Source of the DNA: Portunus trituberculatus
Lineage: Eukaryota; Arthropoda; Malacostraca; Decapoda; Portunidae
Reading direction: 5' to 3'
DNA length: 64,000 bases
NCBI RefSeq assembly: GCF_017591435.1
Contig: NC_059300.1
Span: forward strand, 14,431,960 to 14,495,959
This document shows, in pieces, positions 1 to 12,000 of the stretch. Below the pieces are notes generated by a model. It did no database searches and had not been told where the DNA came from. It saw only the letters and a list, made by a program, of their open reading frames with translations. Position numbers and translations under genes: made by a program. Within the stretch, counting starts at the first letter, position 1, and each line of letters opens with the position of its first letter.

Positions 1-3000
1 TGTTTTCCACCAAAAACAGAAATGCTACGGAAAAATATGTCTAAGGAACTGTTATTTTGGTGTGTTTTAGCGTTTTATGCAACAAAACTCAGAATTGCAT
101 GCAAAACACACTATTTGTCTAAGAAAGTGAAATATGTAAAAAAAGAGGTTATTTTGGTGTATTCCAGCGTTTTATGTAACAAAACTCACAATTGCAGGCA
201 AAACACACTATTTGTATAAGGAAGTGAAATATGTCAAAAAGGGTTATTTTGGTGTATTTCAGCGTTTTATGTAACAAAACTCAGAATTGCAGGCAAAACA
301 CACTATTTGTTTAAGGAAGTGAAATATGTCAAAAGGGTTATTTTGGTGTATTCCAGCGTTTTATAAACCAAAAATCAGAAATGCATGCAAAACACAGTAT
401 TTGTCTAAGGAACTGAAATATGTCAAAAATGGGTTATTTTAGTGTATTCTAGCGTTTTATGCACCAAACTCAGAAATGCAGGCAAAACACTATATTTGTT
501 AAAACGTCTTATTTATGTGTTTTTAAGGTGTTTTATGAAAAAAAACTATCTCGATTGAAAATTTTGCTTATTCGTCATTTTACATTATTTTGCTTCAAAA
601 CGATAAAATTGATGAAAACAAGCTAGTATAGAGAATCCAAAGTAAAATTAACAAAAACGTGGAATTTTAGCAGTTTTAGCTTTTTCCACCAAAACACAGA
701 AATGCTAAGGAAACACACTGTTTGTGTAAGGAACGGAAATATGTCAAAAATGGGTTATTTTGGTGTATTCTAGCGTTTTATGCAACAAAACTCAGAATTG
801 CAAGCAAAACACACTATTTGTCTAAGGAAGTGATATATGTAAAAAAAAAAAAGGGTTATTTTGGTGTATTCCAGCGTTTTATGCAACAAAACTCACAATT
901 GCAGGCAAAAAACACTATTTGTCTAAGGAAGTGAAATATGTCAAAAGGGGTTATTTTGGTGTATTTCAGCGTTTTATGCAACAAAACTCAGAATTGCAGG
1001 CAAAACACACTATTTGTCTAAGGAAGTGAAATATGTCAAAAAGGGTTATTTTGGTGTATTCTTAGCGTTTTATGAACAAAACTCAAAAATGCAGGCAAAA
1101 CACACTATTTGTTTTAAGGAACTGAAATATGTCAAAAATGGGTTATTTTAGTGTATTCTAGCGTTTTATGCATCAAACTCAGAAATGCAGGCAAAACACT
1201 ATATTTGTTAAAACGTCTTATTTATGTGTTTTAAGGTGTTTTATGAAAAAAATTATCTCGATTGAAAATTTTGCTTATTCGTCATTTTACATTGTTTTGC
1301 TTCAAAACGATAAAATTGATGAAAACAAGCTAGTATAGAAAATCCAAAGTAAAATTAACAAAAACGTGGAATTTTAGCAGTTTTAGCTTTTTCCACCAAA
1401 ACACAAAATGCTAAGGAAACACACTGTTTGTGTAAGGAACGGAAATATGTCAAAAATGGGTTATTTTGGTGTGTTCTAGCGTTTTATGCAACAAAACTCA
1501 GAATTGCAAGCAAAACACACTATTTGCCTAAGGAAGTGATATATGTAAAAAAGGGGTTATTTTGTGTGTATTCCAGCGTTTTATGTAACAAAACTCACAA
1601 TTGCAGGCAAAACAAACTATTTGTCTAGGAAGTGAAATATGTCAAAATGGGTTATTTGGGTGTATTTCAGCGTTTTATACAACAAAACTCACAATTGCAG
1701 GCAAAACACACTATTTGTGAAAGGAAGTGAAATATGTCAAAAAAGGGGTTATTTTGGTGTATTCTAGCGTTTTATGAAGCAAAACTCAGAAATGCAGGTA
1801 AAACACACTATTTGTCTAAGGAATTGAAATATGTCAAAAAAGGGTTATTTTAGTGTATTCTAGCGTTTTATGCATCAAAAGGAACGGAAATATGTCAAAA
1901 ATTGGTTATTTTGGTGTGTTCTAGCGTTGTATGCAACAAAACTCATAATTGCAAGCAAAACACACTATTTGCCTAAGGAAGTGATATATGTCAAATTGGG
2001 GTTATTTTGGTGTATTTCAGCGTTTTGTGCAACAAAACTTAAAGTTGCAGGCGAAACGCACTATTTGTCAAAGGAAGTGAAATATGTCAAAAAGGGTTAT
2101 TTTGGTGTATTCCAGCGTTTTATGAACCAAAACTCAGAAATGCAGGCAAAACACACTATTTGTCTAAGGAACTGAAATATGTCAAAAATGGGTTATTTTA
2201 GTGTATTCAGCGTTTTATGCACCAAACTCAAAAATGCAGGCAAAACACTATATTTGTTAAAACGTTTTATTTATGTGTTTTTAAGGTGTTTTATGAAAAA
2301 AAACTATCTTGATTGAAAATTTTGCTTATTCGTCATTTTACATTATTTTGCTTCAAAACGATAAAATTGATGAAAACAAGCTAGTATAGAGAATCCAAAG
2401 TAAAATTAAGAAAAACGTAATTTTATCAGTTTTTATCTGTTTTCGACCAAAACACAGAAATGCTACGGAAACACACTATTTGTCAAAACTGGGTTATTTT
2501 GGTGTATTCTAGCGTTTTATGCAACAAAACTCAGAATTGCAGGCAAAACACACTATTTGCCTAAGGAAGTGATATATGTCAAAAAGGGGTTATTTTGGTG
2601 TATTCCAGCGTTTTATGAACCAAAACTCAGAAATGCAGGCAAAACACACTATTTGTCTAAGGAACTGAAATATGTCAAAAATGGGTTATTTTAGTGTATT
2701 CCAGCGTTTTATGCACCAAACTCAAAAATGCAGGCAAATCACTATATTTGTTAAAACGTCTTTTTATGTGTTTTTAAGGTGTTTTATGAAAAAAAAAAAC
2801 TATCTCGATTGAAAATTTTGCTTATTCGTCATTTTACATTATTTTGCTTCAAAACGATAAAATTGATGAAAACAAGCTAGTATAGAGAATCCAAAGTAAA
2901 ATTAAGAAAAACGTGTAATTTTAGCAGTTTTTAGCTGTTTTCCACCAAAACACAGAAATGCTACGGAAACACACTATTTGTCTAAGGAACGGAAATATGT

Positions 3001-3464
3001 CAAAAATGGGTTATTTTGGTGTATTCTTTCGTTTTTTGCAACAAAACTCAGAATTGCATGCTAAACACACTATTTGTCTAAGGAAGTGAAATATTTCAAA
3101 AGTGGGTTAATTTTGTGTATTCCAGCGTTTTATGTAAAAAAAACCCCTCAGATTTGCAGGGAATAGACACTATTTAGCTAAGGAAGTGAAATATGTCAAA
3201 AAGAGGTTATTTTGATTATATTCCAGCGTTTGATGAACTAAAACTCAGAAATGCAGGCAAAACACAATGTTTGTTTAAGGAACTGAAATATGTCAAAAAT
3301 GGGTTATTTTAGTGTATTCTATCTTTTTATGCATCAAACACAGAAATGCACTATATTTGTTAAAACGTTTTATTTATGTGTTTTAAGGTGTTTTATGAAA
3401 AAAAACTATCTCGGATGAAAATATTGCTTATCCGTCATTTCACATTGTTTTGCTTCAAAACGAT
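1..3464 (+). repeat. Satellite array, forward block 1 (subfamily A)
   Basis: Tandem AT-rich repeat. The basic monomer is about 95-96 bp and contains the landmarks GGTTATTTTGGTGTATTC, AGCGTTTTATG, CAAAACACACTATTTG and GAAATATGTCAAAAA. Runs of monomers are separated by a longer spacer with the landmark TTTTGCTTATTCGTCATTTT, seen near 560, 1270, 2315, 2815 and 3425, so the higher-order repeat here varies from about 500 to 1050 bp. The spacer carries CTTCAAAACGATAAAATTGATG, which I use as the mark of subfamily A. The open frames inside are a by-product of a period close to 96 (divisible by three). No gene is seen. Confidence 0.95.
3460..3464. other. Left target site duplication of the Bel/Pao element
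   Basis: ACGAT immediately before the left LTR is repeated immediately after the right LTR at 9074-9078. The flanks rejoin into the normal satellite spacer (CAAAACGAT followed by a TGATGAAAACAAG-type sequence), which confirms a clean insertion into the array. Confidence 0.9.
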
Positions 3465-4193
3465 TGTCATATGGGTAGAATAAACACCAGAGTCCCGTAG
3501 CCCTTGTATTTCCAAATCAGACTTCGATCTGTAACCAACACTTAAATAAATAACACATACCCACGAACGCTACATAATGTCTGCGATTAACATTGGCCAG
3601 AATTCACATCCCAATCCGAAAATAGATCCATAGGCACCATAGTGAACATCAACCAACACTAGAAAAAATAGGGAAATGACAACCATAACCGATACAATAC
3701 CAAACAATTCACATAACATTACGAACCAAACACTGAATGAACAAATAGTCACAACACTTGCTCCTCTAGTGAATGTCTACCCATAATATTTAGCATGAAC
3801 AACCATGCAGACCACCAGCTGGCCCAGCCGCCCAGCCCGTCTGGGGTGACGTCCGCCACACCGAGTGAATCCCCCGTCACCTGACACACCATAATTATTT
3901 ACAATATGTTAAATCGAATAAATACCCCTATATACACAACACCGTGTCACATTACTTATAAACACTGCAAGAAGTTTAAGCAAGGTCCCACGTACCTGAA
4001 CCTTGGGGCGGCTGCTCGTGAACTAAGCAGCTCACCCCAGCAGGTGACGTGAAACCTTCCCGCACCCGAGAACGGGCCTATAACAAGCATGAAATACCGA
4101 CGTGACAAGCTTCCCCGCACACGATCGTAAACCCCCAACATACACAATACAAATCCCGGAATTACAGAAGTACAATTATCACAACGTGATACA
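3465..4193 (-). repeat. Bel/Pao 3' LTR (left copy)
   Basis: A 729-bp direct repeat of 8344-9073, starting TGTCATATGGG and ending GTGATACA on the plus strand. On the transcribed strand it begins TGTATC and ends ATGACA. Being next to the polypurine tract, it is the downstream LTR. The short open frames in it have no recognisable product. Confidence 0.93.
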
Positions 4194-4207
4194 CTCCCCC
4201 CCACCAT
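4194..4207 (-). other. Polypurine tract of the Bel/Pao element
   Basis: On the minus strand a run of G with two A or T interruptions directly abuts the start of the 3' LTR. This is the expected place and composition for the plus-strand primer. It helps to fix the direction of the element. Confidence 0.8.
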
Positions 4208-4313
4208 GAAGGCAACCTTACAATAAATCACAGCCTTTGTACGTATTACAAGACGTTACAAAACAACTAAGTTACATGAGTACCACTTAACTTACACTAT
4301 ATGAATTTAATTT

Positions 4314-5279
4314 TCAATGATGCTGTTCCTCTATCGGCAATAACACCACAATCCTATGCACAGAACGATACATAACTTTATCCTTTATCCCACTGTAGTT
4401 ATTACCTGCTCTTAATGCTTTATACCTTAGTTTCACAGTTCTCACAATATTATCGCGGCCAACCACAGTGTCCATCACTTGAGTTAATTTCCATATTCCT
4501 CTGATTGTATTAGGGTCTTGGACCAACACGATGTCTCCGATCTGAACGTTCCTCTTCAATTTGTGCCACTTTGACTGCACGAGTAATGTAGGAAAATAGT
4601 CCCTCTGCCACTTTCTCCAAAATCCATCGACCAGCTCTGTAATAAATTTCAGTTTGTGTTTATGGTCCTCCTTTACATCAAATTTTCCTCTAGGAACTCT
4701 CACGCTAGCCCTGCCGAGCAGTAATTCATTGGGACATAGGTAAGTGCCAAGGTCAAGGCAGTCACCTGGCTTGATACCTATGGATTTTTCATTCATCAAG
4801 TTTGCGATTTCGTAAAATGTGGTCTGCAGCTCACCGAACGTCAGAACAGATTCTCCAATTATACACGTCAACCCTTTCTTTACGAGTCGAATCAAGGATT
4901 CACACGATCCATTATACAACGGTGCATCAGCCGCCTTGTTAAAGTGCCAGCTTGTTCCTTCCACCGTTCCGAATCTCAGAATTTCTTTCATGTTCCATTC
5001 TTTGACCACATTCTCCAGTACTTTATTTGCTGCCACCAACTGGGTCCCATTGTCTGAATGAATGGAACGAGGGAACCCCCTTATACTTATAAATCTTCGT
5101 AGAGAAGCCAGAAAATCTGCTGTGCTGTATCCCTCGGCGACATCTAGGTGTACAGCCCTGGTGGTAAGGCACGTAAATATAACTCCAAACTCTTTCCCAC
5201 GCGTTCGGCGCTTCACAGCATCTCTAATGACAAACGGTCAAAATATACCCAGCATTGCTTCTCCACAAATCATTGATCT
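4314..5279 (-). pseudogene. Bel/Pao integrase, N-terminally truncated
   Basis: An open frame of 300 residues (5216 down to 4314) reads as the Bel/Pao integrase catalytic core followed by the family's C-terminal domain. Recognisable parts are KRRTRGKEFGVIFTCLTTRAVHLD near the start, the second catalytic Asp in SDNGTQLV, and a glutamate-containing stretch SCESLIRLVKK where the third acidic residue is expected. The end, with WHKLKRNVQIGDIVLVQD, matches the DUF5641-type tail. The same frame continues upstream past a TGA at 5238-5240, which sits where the family has a Gly next to PF. The first catalytic Asp, just before that stop, is not present as Asp. The HHCC zinc-binding domain is absent. The frame differs from that of reverse transcriptase, consistent with a deletion at the junction. 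Confidence 0.85.
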
Positions 5280-6351
5280 CATCATGATCTTTGCTCTCAA
5301 GGTTATTGGCAATATCAAACCAATCGGGTCGTAAATAGAGGATATCTGGCTCAGTACCATTCGGCGAGTTAGGGTCTCTGTTCATGTCTGGCTCACTTCT
5401 TATTTTCCTCATTCTTGTAGAGAAATTTATTCTGATTTTGTAGGAAAATTCATCCTTTCGAGGGTCCCACTTGAGTCCAAGTATCTTTTCTTCCTCCTGT
5501 TTCACAATATTTACATCCTTGTGATCTATGTTACCACTGACAATCCAATGTTTGATCTTGAATCTGCCTTGCTTTAGAACCTTCTCAATATCCTTCATAT
5601 CCTTTATAGCCTTATCCTCACTGTTACTTGAGAAGAGTATGTCATCGACATAGGAATTCCTGGATATTATTTTGTGGACTCTAGGAAATTCACTTTCATA
5701 CATCTCTGTAGTTTTCCTCATAGGTAATGTGGCGATGGCTCCACTGCATCTATCTCCAAACGTAACCGAAGTGAGAGCATAGGGATCTGTTTCCCTCATG
5801 GTATCCATGTCACGCCACACGAATCTGTGTGTGTGCTGCTCCAGCTCTTCTAGCTTAACTGCATGATACATCTTCGAAACGTCTCCCACCGATGCTATGC
5901 GCTCCTGTCTGAATCTGAATAATACTCCGCAGAGACTGTTGATTACATCTGGTCCTTTAGCCCACCAATCGTTGATGCATTGCCCCATGTATTTCGCTGA
6001 TGCATTAAACACTATTTGGAGCGGCGTAGATGATGAGCTTGGCTTGAGTACCTCATGATGTGGGATATAGTGGATTGGACCATCATACGATTGCATTTCT
6101 CCCACACTGATTTTCCGGGCAACCTCCCTTTCCTTCATGTCGTCTACCTCGTCCTGGTATCTTTGCGTGTACTCAGTGCCCAATTTCTTGAGTCTGACCT
6201 CAAGAGATTTCATTCTGGCGATTGCGACTTTCACGTTATTCCTTAACTTTCCAGGGTCGTTGATCCAAGGATAACTAGATATCCATTCTTTCCTTTCTGC
6301 ATCATATCTCAATCCCTTTTCAATTAGTTCTAATTTCTCTTTTTTATGCTA
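5224..6351 (-). pseudogene. Bel/Pao reverse transcriptase
   Basis: The uninterrupted ORF from 6312 to 5224 (362 codons) holds the fingers and palm of a Bel/Pao reverse transcriptase: VFNASAKYMG, the first catalytic Asp in VGDVSKMYHAV, TFGDRCSGAIA, and the active-site box SYVDDILFSSNS, followed by KIKHWIVSG. The frame is the same as that of gag-protease upstream, from which it is separated by a TAG at 6349-6351. After the KIRINFSTRMRK segment only about 70 codons remain, which I do not recognise, before the ORF closes at 5224. The rest of the enzyme, including connection and RNase H, should follow here but does not. The coding region is therefore internally deleted. Confidence 0.9.
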
Positions 6352-6360
6352 TGTTTTGAT

Positions 6361-7287
6361 TCAGGACAGTTCCCTGCACAAGCACTTAGGACATTTAGGA
6401 TTGCATTCCGTGCCAACATTCTCCAGTGTAAAGAATTTGTTGAGCTTTCCACTAAGATCGAATCTGGATTCAGTCATAATGTCATTTACCTGACGGCCAA
6501 CTGCTACGTGATTGGCCTTCATAGTGATGTGTCTTAATTTGTGTCCAGTGTATTCATCACAATGTAAGCCCCGCACGCAATATCCAAAGGAATTTCTCAA
6601 TAGCTGCAGCTTCCCTTGAGTTTGCAGCACCTCTGGCAATAGTTCACAATGATCAATTCCAAGTAGAATGTCTACGGGCCCCTCTGGTCGCCTTATGTTA
6701 GCGGTGATGCCACTGAAGCGGGTGGCAACGTCAGACATGTCAAGGTTCCTTATTTCAGTAGAGATTTTCTCAATCCCTATGGCTATTATCTCCACAAGGT
6801 TTCCATGTTTATCCTCCAACTTGACCGTATATTCCTTTGTGGAGAAAGTCTCCCGGTCATTTCCAACCTTTATCATCGTCACGGTGATGTCCTTTCCTTT
6901 AATCCCAAGCTCTCGAGCTCTCTCGTGTCTAATGAGAGTAATGTCAGATCCTGAATCGTACAAGATAGATATGGGGCGCCCCTTGCAGCTTGCTATACCT
7001 ACTGCCAGCAAAGTCGCATTGCCATTATAACTACCGATATTGAAAACATTGCCATGGTTGTTTTGATTCCAAGCATTGTGTATCAGTGGGTGGTGGTGTT
7101 TCAAGCATGTTCTTTCTCCTATCTTAACATTACATTGTACGCCTGAAGTACAGCTGCGAGCCATGTGGTTACCGCTCAGACATTTGAAGCATATTCTTCT
7201 AGCTCTCACAGCTTCAAGCTTAAATCTCTCACACTCAAATATACTGTGCAACCAGCATTTTTTACCACCGGGTGGGATGCCCTGGTG
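6361..7287 (-). pseudogene. Bel/Pao zinc knuckle and aspartic protease
   Basis: An open frame of about 308 codons between in-frame stops at 7288-7290 (TAG) and 6361-6363 (TGA). Near the N-terminus is a CCHC knuckle, CFKCLSGNHMARSC, for RNA binding, with a second partial Cys/His cluster after it. The retropepsin-like domain (DUF1758 type) follows, with active-site triplet DSG in ILYDSGSDITLI and the downstream VDILLGIDH segment. The protease would cut the Gag-Pol polyprotein. The frame continues from the gag ORF upstream and into the reverse transcriptase downstream, with no frameshift, only stop codons, so the element once had a single long Gag-Pol frame. Confidence 0.88.
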
Positions 7288-8022
7288 CTATTTTCTCATT
7301 GTTTCAGTAAGATTTATAAGGTGTCTCTCGAGTTCTTTGGTCTTGGTTTCCTGTATTATCTGAAGATTTTTTATAGCTCCTATCACATCCTGATCCTCAA
7401 CATTCTCAGATACTCCCATCATGTTGACACTTCGCACCACACTGCTTCTAACACTCGAATCCATGTATTCTAGTGTTTGTTTCTCCTTTAATAAAAACTC
7501 TAACAACTCTGGGAATAAATCAGCACTGGATAACTCACGGGATTTCACAACCCATTCTCTTTTTTGTAAGGAAGGCATGATTTTTTCCACCATGCTTACG
7601 ACGTACGCAGTGTTCATCTCAGATTGCAGATTCACTCTCTTTAGGTCACACCAGCACTGTTCCACTTTACCGACCATTTTAATAAATCCCTTACTGTCCC
7701 CTTCATGCACCGGTTTCAGGGTCCTTAATTCACTAATTACACTGTCAACTATTTTCCTCGAATCACCATAATGATCATCAAGCCTCTCGAACATGGCAGC
7801 ATAATTGTTTTCACATCCTGCTACACATTTGAGCGCATCCCCAGTAAGACACTGCTTCAAGGCAAAAGGGTCCTTTCCATAATGATCTTCTATGATATGA
7901 ATAAAATCATCTTTGAATCCCGGGTAATCTCTTAAATCTCCGGAGAATTGAGGGGGCTCCAGAGCCTTGACCTTAACCTTCATTCTATTCTCATTAGCCT
8001 TACACTTATCAGATCTATGAAC
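7288..8022 (-). pseudogene. Bel/Pao gag, capsid region (DUF1759 type)
   Basis: An open frame (Met at 7983; same frame open back to the TAG at 8023) with the Bel/Pao gag signature PPQFSGDLRDYPGFKDDF near its start, then LKQCLTGDAL and a helix-rich remainder. This part would form the retrotransposon capsid. It ends at the TAG at 7288-7290, beyond which the zinc knuckle continues in the same frame. The protein is cut at both ends by nonsense codons and not by frameshifts, the pattern expected from point mutation after insertion. Confidence 0.88.
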
Positions 8023-8316
8023 CTAGCTTAAACATGCCTTCACCTCCCTTTCGATAGTTAAAATGTAAGATTCTGCCTCCTTTATCTGTTCATCATCACA
8101 TGACTGCACCATATATTCACTATTAATCGCCTCTAATGCTACAAAGGCATCGTTCACTTCCTTGTACATATCCTTCAACATTTCTGGTGGATCTCCTCCA
8201 TCAACACAATTTGTAAATAAGGTCAAATTACGAGTTACCTTGCCTTTCGCAATTCCACGTTGCTTGCGTATCTCCCCTGCCGCATCCAGCTTCGACCCTT
8301 CCTTTGAGGTGTTCAT
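8023..8316 (-). pseudogene. Bel/Pao gag, N-terminal region
   Basis: 97 codons beginning MNTSKEGSKLDAAG, highly charged and probably helical. The ATG lies only about 27 bases inside the 5' LTR edge (8344), so the leader is very short and the primer binding site must be within it. The frame is continuous with the DUF1759 ORF across a single TAG at 8023-8025. No domain is recognised, but position and frame make it the start of gag. Confidence 0.75.
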
Positions 8317-8343
8317 GGTGTCGGGTAGAGGTTGTTATCGAAG

Positions 8344-9073
8344 TGTCATATGGGTAGAATAAACACCAGAGTCCCGTAGCCCTTGTATTTCCAAATCAGA
8401 CTTCGATCTGTAAGCAACACTTAAATAGATAACACATACCCACGAACACTACATAATGTCTGCGATTAACATTGGCCACAATTCACATCCCAATCCGAAA
8501 ATAGATCCATAGGCACCAAGTGAACATCAACCAACAATAGAAAAAATAGGGAAATGACAATCATAACGGGTACAATACCAAACAATTCACATAACATTAC
8601 GAACCAAACACTGCATGAACAAATACTCACAACACTGGCTCCTCTCGTGAATGTCTACCCATAATATTTAGCATGTACAACCATGCAGACCACCAGCTGG
8701 CCCAGCCGCCCGGCCCGTCTGGGGTGAAGTCAACCACACCGAGTGAATCCCTCGTCACCTGACACACCATAATTATTAACAATATGTTAAATCGAATAAA
8801 TACCCCTATATACACAACACCGTGTCATATTACTTATAAACACTGCAAGAAGTTTAAGCAAGGTCCCAAGTACCTGAACCTTGGGGCGGCTGCTCGTGAA
8901 CTGAGCAGCACACCCCAGCAGGTGACGTGGAAACCTTCCCCGCATCCGAGAACGGGCCTATAACAAGCATGAAATGCCGACGTGACAAGCTTCCCCACAC
9001 ACGATCGTAAACCCCCAACATACGCAATACAAATACCGGAATTACAGAAGTACAATTATCACAACGTGATACA
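8344..9073 (-). repeat. Bel/Pao 5' LTR (right copy)
   Basis: A 730-bp copy of 3465-4193 with scattered substitutions. On the minus strand it is the upstream LTR and should carry the promoter; no core promoter motif stands out clearly. No gene is present. Confidence 0.93.
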
Positions 9074-9078
9074 ACGAT
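9074..9078. other. Right target site duplication of the Bel/Pao element
   Basis: ACGAT, identical to 3460-3464. Confidence 0.9.
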
Positions 9079-12000
9079 ATAGATTAATAAAACAAGCTAG
9101 TATAGAGAATCCAAAATAAAATTAAGAAAAACGTGGAATTTTAGCAGTTTTAGGTTTTTCCACCAAAACACAGAAATACTACGGAAACACACTATTTGTC
9201 TAAGGAACTGAAATATGTCAAAAACGGGTTATTTTGATGTATTCTAGCGTTTTATGCAACAAAACTCAGAATTGCAGGCAAAACACACTATTTGCCTAAG
9301 GAAGATTTTACATTATTTTGCTTCAAACGATAAAATGATGAAAACAAGCTAGTATAGAGAATCCAAAGTAAAATTAACAAAACATGGAATTTTAGCAGTT
9401 TTAGCCTTTTTATGCTAAGGAAACACACTGTTTGTGTAAAAACGGAAAAATGTAAAAATGGGTTATTTTGGTGTATATGCCTAAGGAAGTGATATATGTA
9501 AACAAGGGTTATTTTGGTGTATTCCAATGTTTTATGCAACAAAACTCACAATTGTAGGCAAAACACACTATTTTTCTAAGGAAGTGATATATATATATAA
9601 AAAAAAGGGTTATTTTGGTGTATTTCAGCGTTTTATGTAACAAAACTAACAATTGCAGGCAAAACACACTATTTGTTAAAGGAAATAAAATATGGTGTAT
9701 TGTAGCGTTTTATGAACCAAAACTCAGAAATGCAAGCAAAACACACTATTTGTCTAAGGAACTGAAATATGTAAAAAATGGGTTATTTTAGTGTATTCCA
9801 GCGTTTTATGCACCAAACTCAAAAATGCGGGCAAATCACTATATTTGTTAAAATGTCTTATTTATGTGTTTTTTAAGATGTTTTATGAAATAAAAAAACT
9901 ACCTCGATTTAAAATTTTGCCTATTCGTCATTTTATATTATTTTGCTTTAAAACGATAAAATTGATGAAAACAAGCTAGTGTAGAAAATCCAAAATAAAA
10001 TTAAGAAAAACGTGTAATCTTATCAGTTTTTAACTGTTTTCAACCAAAACACAGAAATGCTACGGAAACACACTATTTGTCTAAGGAACTTAAATATGTC
10101 AAAAACGGGTTATTTTGGTGTATTTTAGCGTTTTATGCAACAAAACTCAGAATTGCAGGCAAAACACACTATTTGCTTAAGGAAGTGATATATGTCAAAA
10201 AGGGATTATTTTGGTGTATTCCAGCGTTTTATAAACAAAAACTCAGAAATGCAGGCAAAACACACTATTTGTTTAAGGAACTGAAATATGTCAAAAATGG
10301 GTTATTTTAGTGTATTCCTGCGTTTTATGCACCTAACTAAAAAATGCAGGCAAATAACTATATTTGTTAAAACGTCTTTTTTATGTGTTTTTGAGATGTT
10401 TTATGAAAAAAAAAATATCGATTGAAAATTTTGCTTATTCGTCATTTTACATTGTTTTGCTTTAAAATAATTAAATTGATGAAAAAAATGCTAATATAGA
10501 GAAACCAAAGTGAAATTAACAAAAACGTGGTATTTTATTAGTTTTTATCTTTTTTCCACCAAAACACAGAAATGCTACCTAAACACACTATTTGTCTAAG
10601 GAACTAAAATATATAAAAAATATGTTATTTTGGTGTATTCCAGCGTTTTACGCAACGAAACTCAGAACTGCAGGCAAAACGCACTATTTGTCTAAGGAAA
10701 ATAAATATGTAATAAAGGTGTTACTTTGGTGTTTTCCAGCGTTTTATGCACCAAACCTCAGAATGCAGGCAAAACACACTATTTGTCTAAGGAACTGAAA
10801 TATATCAAAAATAGGTTATTTTGGTGTATTACAGCGTTTTGTGCACCAAAACTCAGAAATGCATTCAAAGCACTATATTTGTTAAACGTCTTATTTATGT
10901 GTTTTTAAGATGTTTTAAGAAAAAAATAACTATCTCGATAAAAAAAATTTTGCTTATTCATCATTTAACATTGTTTTGTTTTTAAAAAATTAAATTGATG
11001 AAAACAAGCTAATATAGAGAAACCAAAGTGAAATTAACAAAAACGAGGTATTTTAGTAGTTTTTAGCTTTTTTCCACCAAAACACAGAAATGCAGGAAAA
11101 ACACACTATTTGTCTAAGGAACTCAAATATGTCAAAAATGGGTCATTTTGGTGAATTTCATCGTTTTATGCACCAAATCTCAAAATGCAGGCAAAACACA
11201 CTATTTGTCTAAGGAACTGAAATATATAAAAAATAAATGGGTTATTTTGGTGAATTCCAGCGTTTTGTGCACCAAAACTAAAAAATGCATGCAAAGCATT
11301 ATATTTGTTAAACGTCTTATTTATATGTTTTTGAGGTGTTTAAGAAAAAAAAAAACTATCGATTGAAAATTTTGCTTATTCGTCATTTTACATTGTTTTG
11401 CTTTAAAATAATTAAATTGATGAAAAAAAGCAAATATAGAAAAACCAAAGTGAAATTAACAAAAACGTGGTATTTTAGTAGTTTTTATCTTTTTTCCACC
11501 AAGACACAGAAATGCTACCAAAACACACTATTTGTCTAAGGAACTGAAATATGTCAAAAATGGGTTATTTTGGTGTATTTCAGCGTTTTATGCACCAAAC
11601 TCAAAATGCAAGCAAAACACACTATTTCTCTATGGAAATGAAAAATGTGTTATTTTGGTTTTATGCAACAAAACTCAGAATTGCAGGCAAAACACACTAT
11701 TTCTCTAAGAAACTTAAGTATGTCAAAAAGGTGCTATTTTGGTTTATTCCAGCGTTTTATGCACCAAAACTCAGAATGCAAGCTAAACACATTATTTGTC
11801 TAAGGAACTGAAATATGTAAAAAAATGGGTTATTTTGGTGTATTACACCGTTTTGTGCACCAAAACTCAGAAATGCATGCAAAGCATTATATTTGTTAAA
11901 CGTCTTATTTATGTGTTTTTAAGGTGTTTTTATGAAAAAAATCTATCTCAATTGAAAATTTTGCTTATTCGTCATTTTACATTGTTTTGCTTTAAGATAA

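Larger units (their letters stand above)
3465..9073 (-). mobile_element. Bel/Pao LTR retrotransposon, degraded, 5.6 kb
   Basis: Two direct LTRs of 729 and 730 bp (TG...CA ends), a 5-bp target duplication and a purine-rich tract define a complete insertion transcribed on the minus strand. The order in the direction of transcription is gag (two pieces), zinc knuckle plus aspartic protease, reverse transcriptase, integrase. The DUF1759-type gag, the DSG protease, the YVDDILFS reverse transcriptase box and the integrase wording TCLTTRAVHLDVAEG are Bel/Pao hallmarks. From gag to reverse transcriptase everything lies in one frame interrupted only by stop codons (8023, 7288, 6361 and 6349). RNase H and the integrase zinc-binding region are missing. 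By hand count the LTRs differ at roughly 29 bases plus three one-base indels, about 4%, so the insertion is not recent. It cannot be autonomous. Confidence 0.93.

Noticed and set aside
1..3464. Many ORFs of 60-148 codons with repeated wording such as GKTHYLSKELKY across all satellite blocks
   Set aside because: The monomer is close to 96 bp, a multiple of three, so one open frame repeats as a 32-residue period. Frames change with each small indel, and no start, domain or codon constraint is visible.
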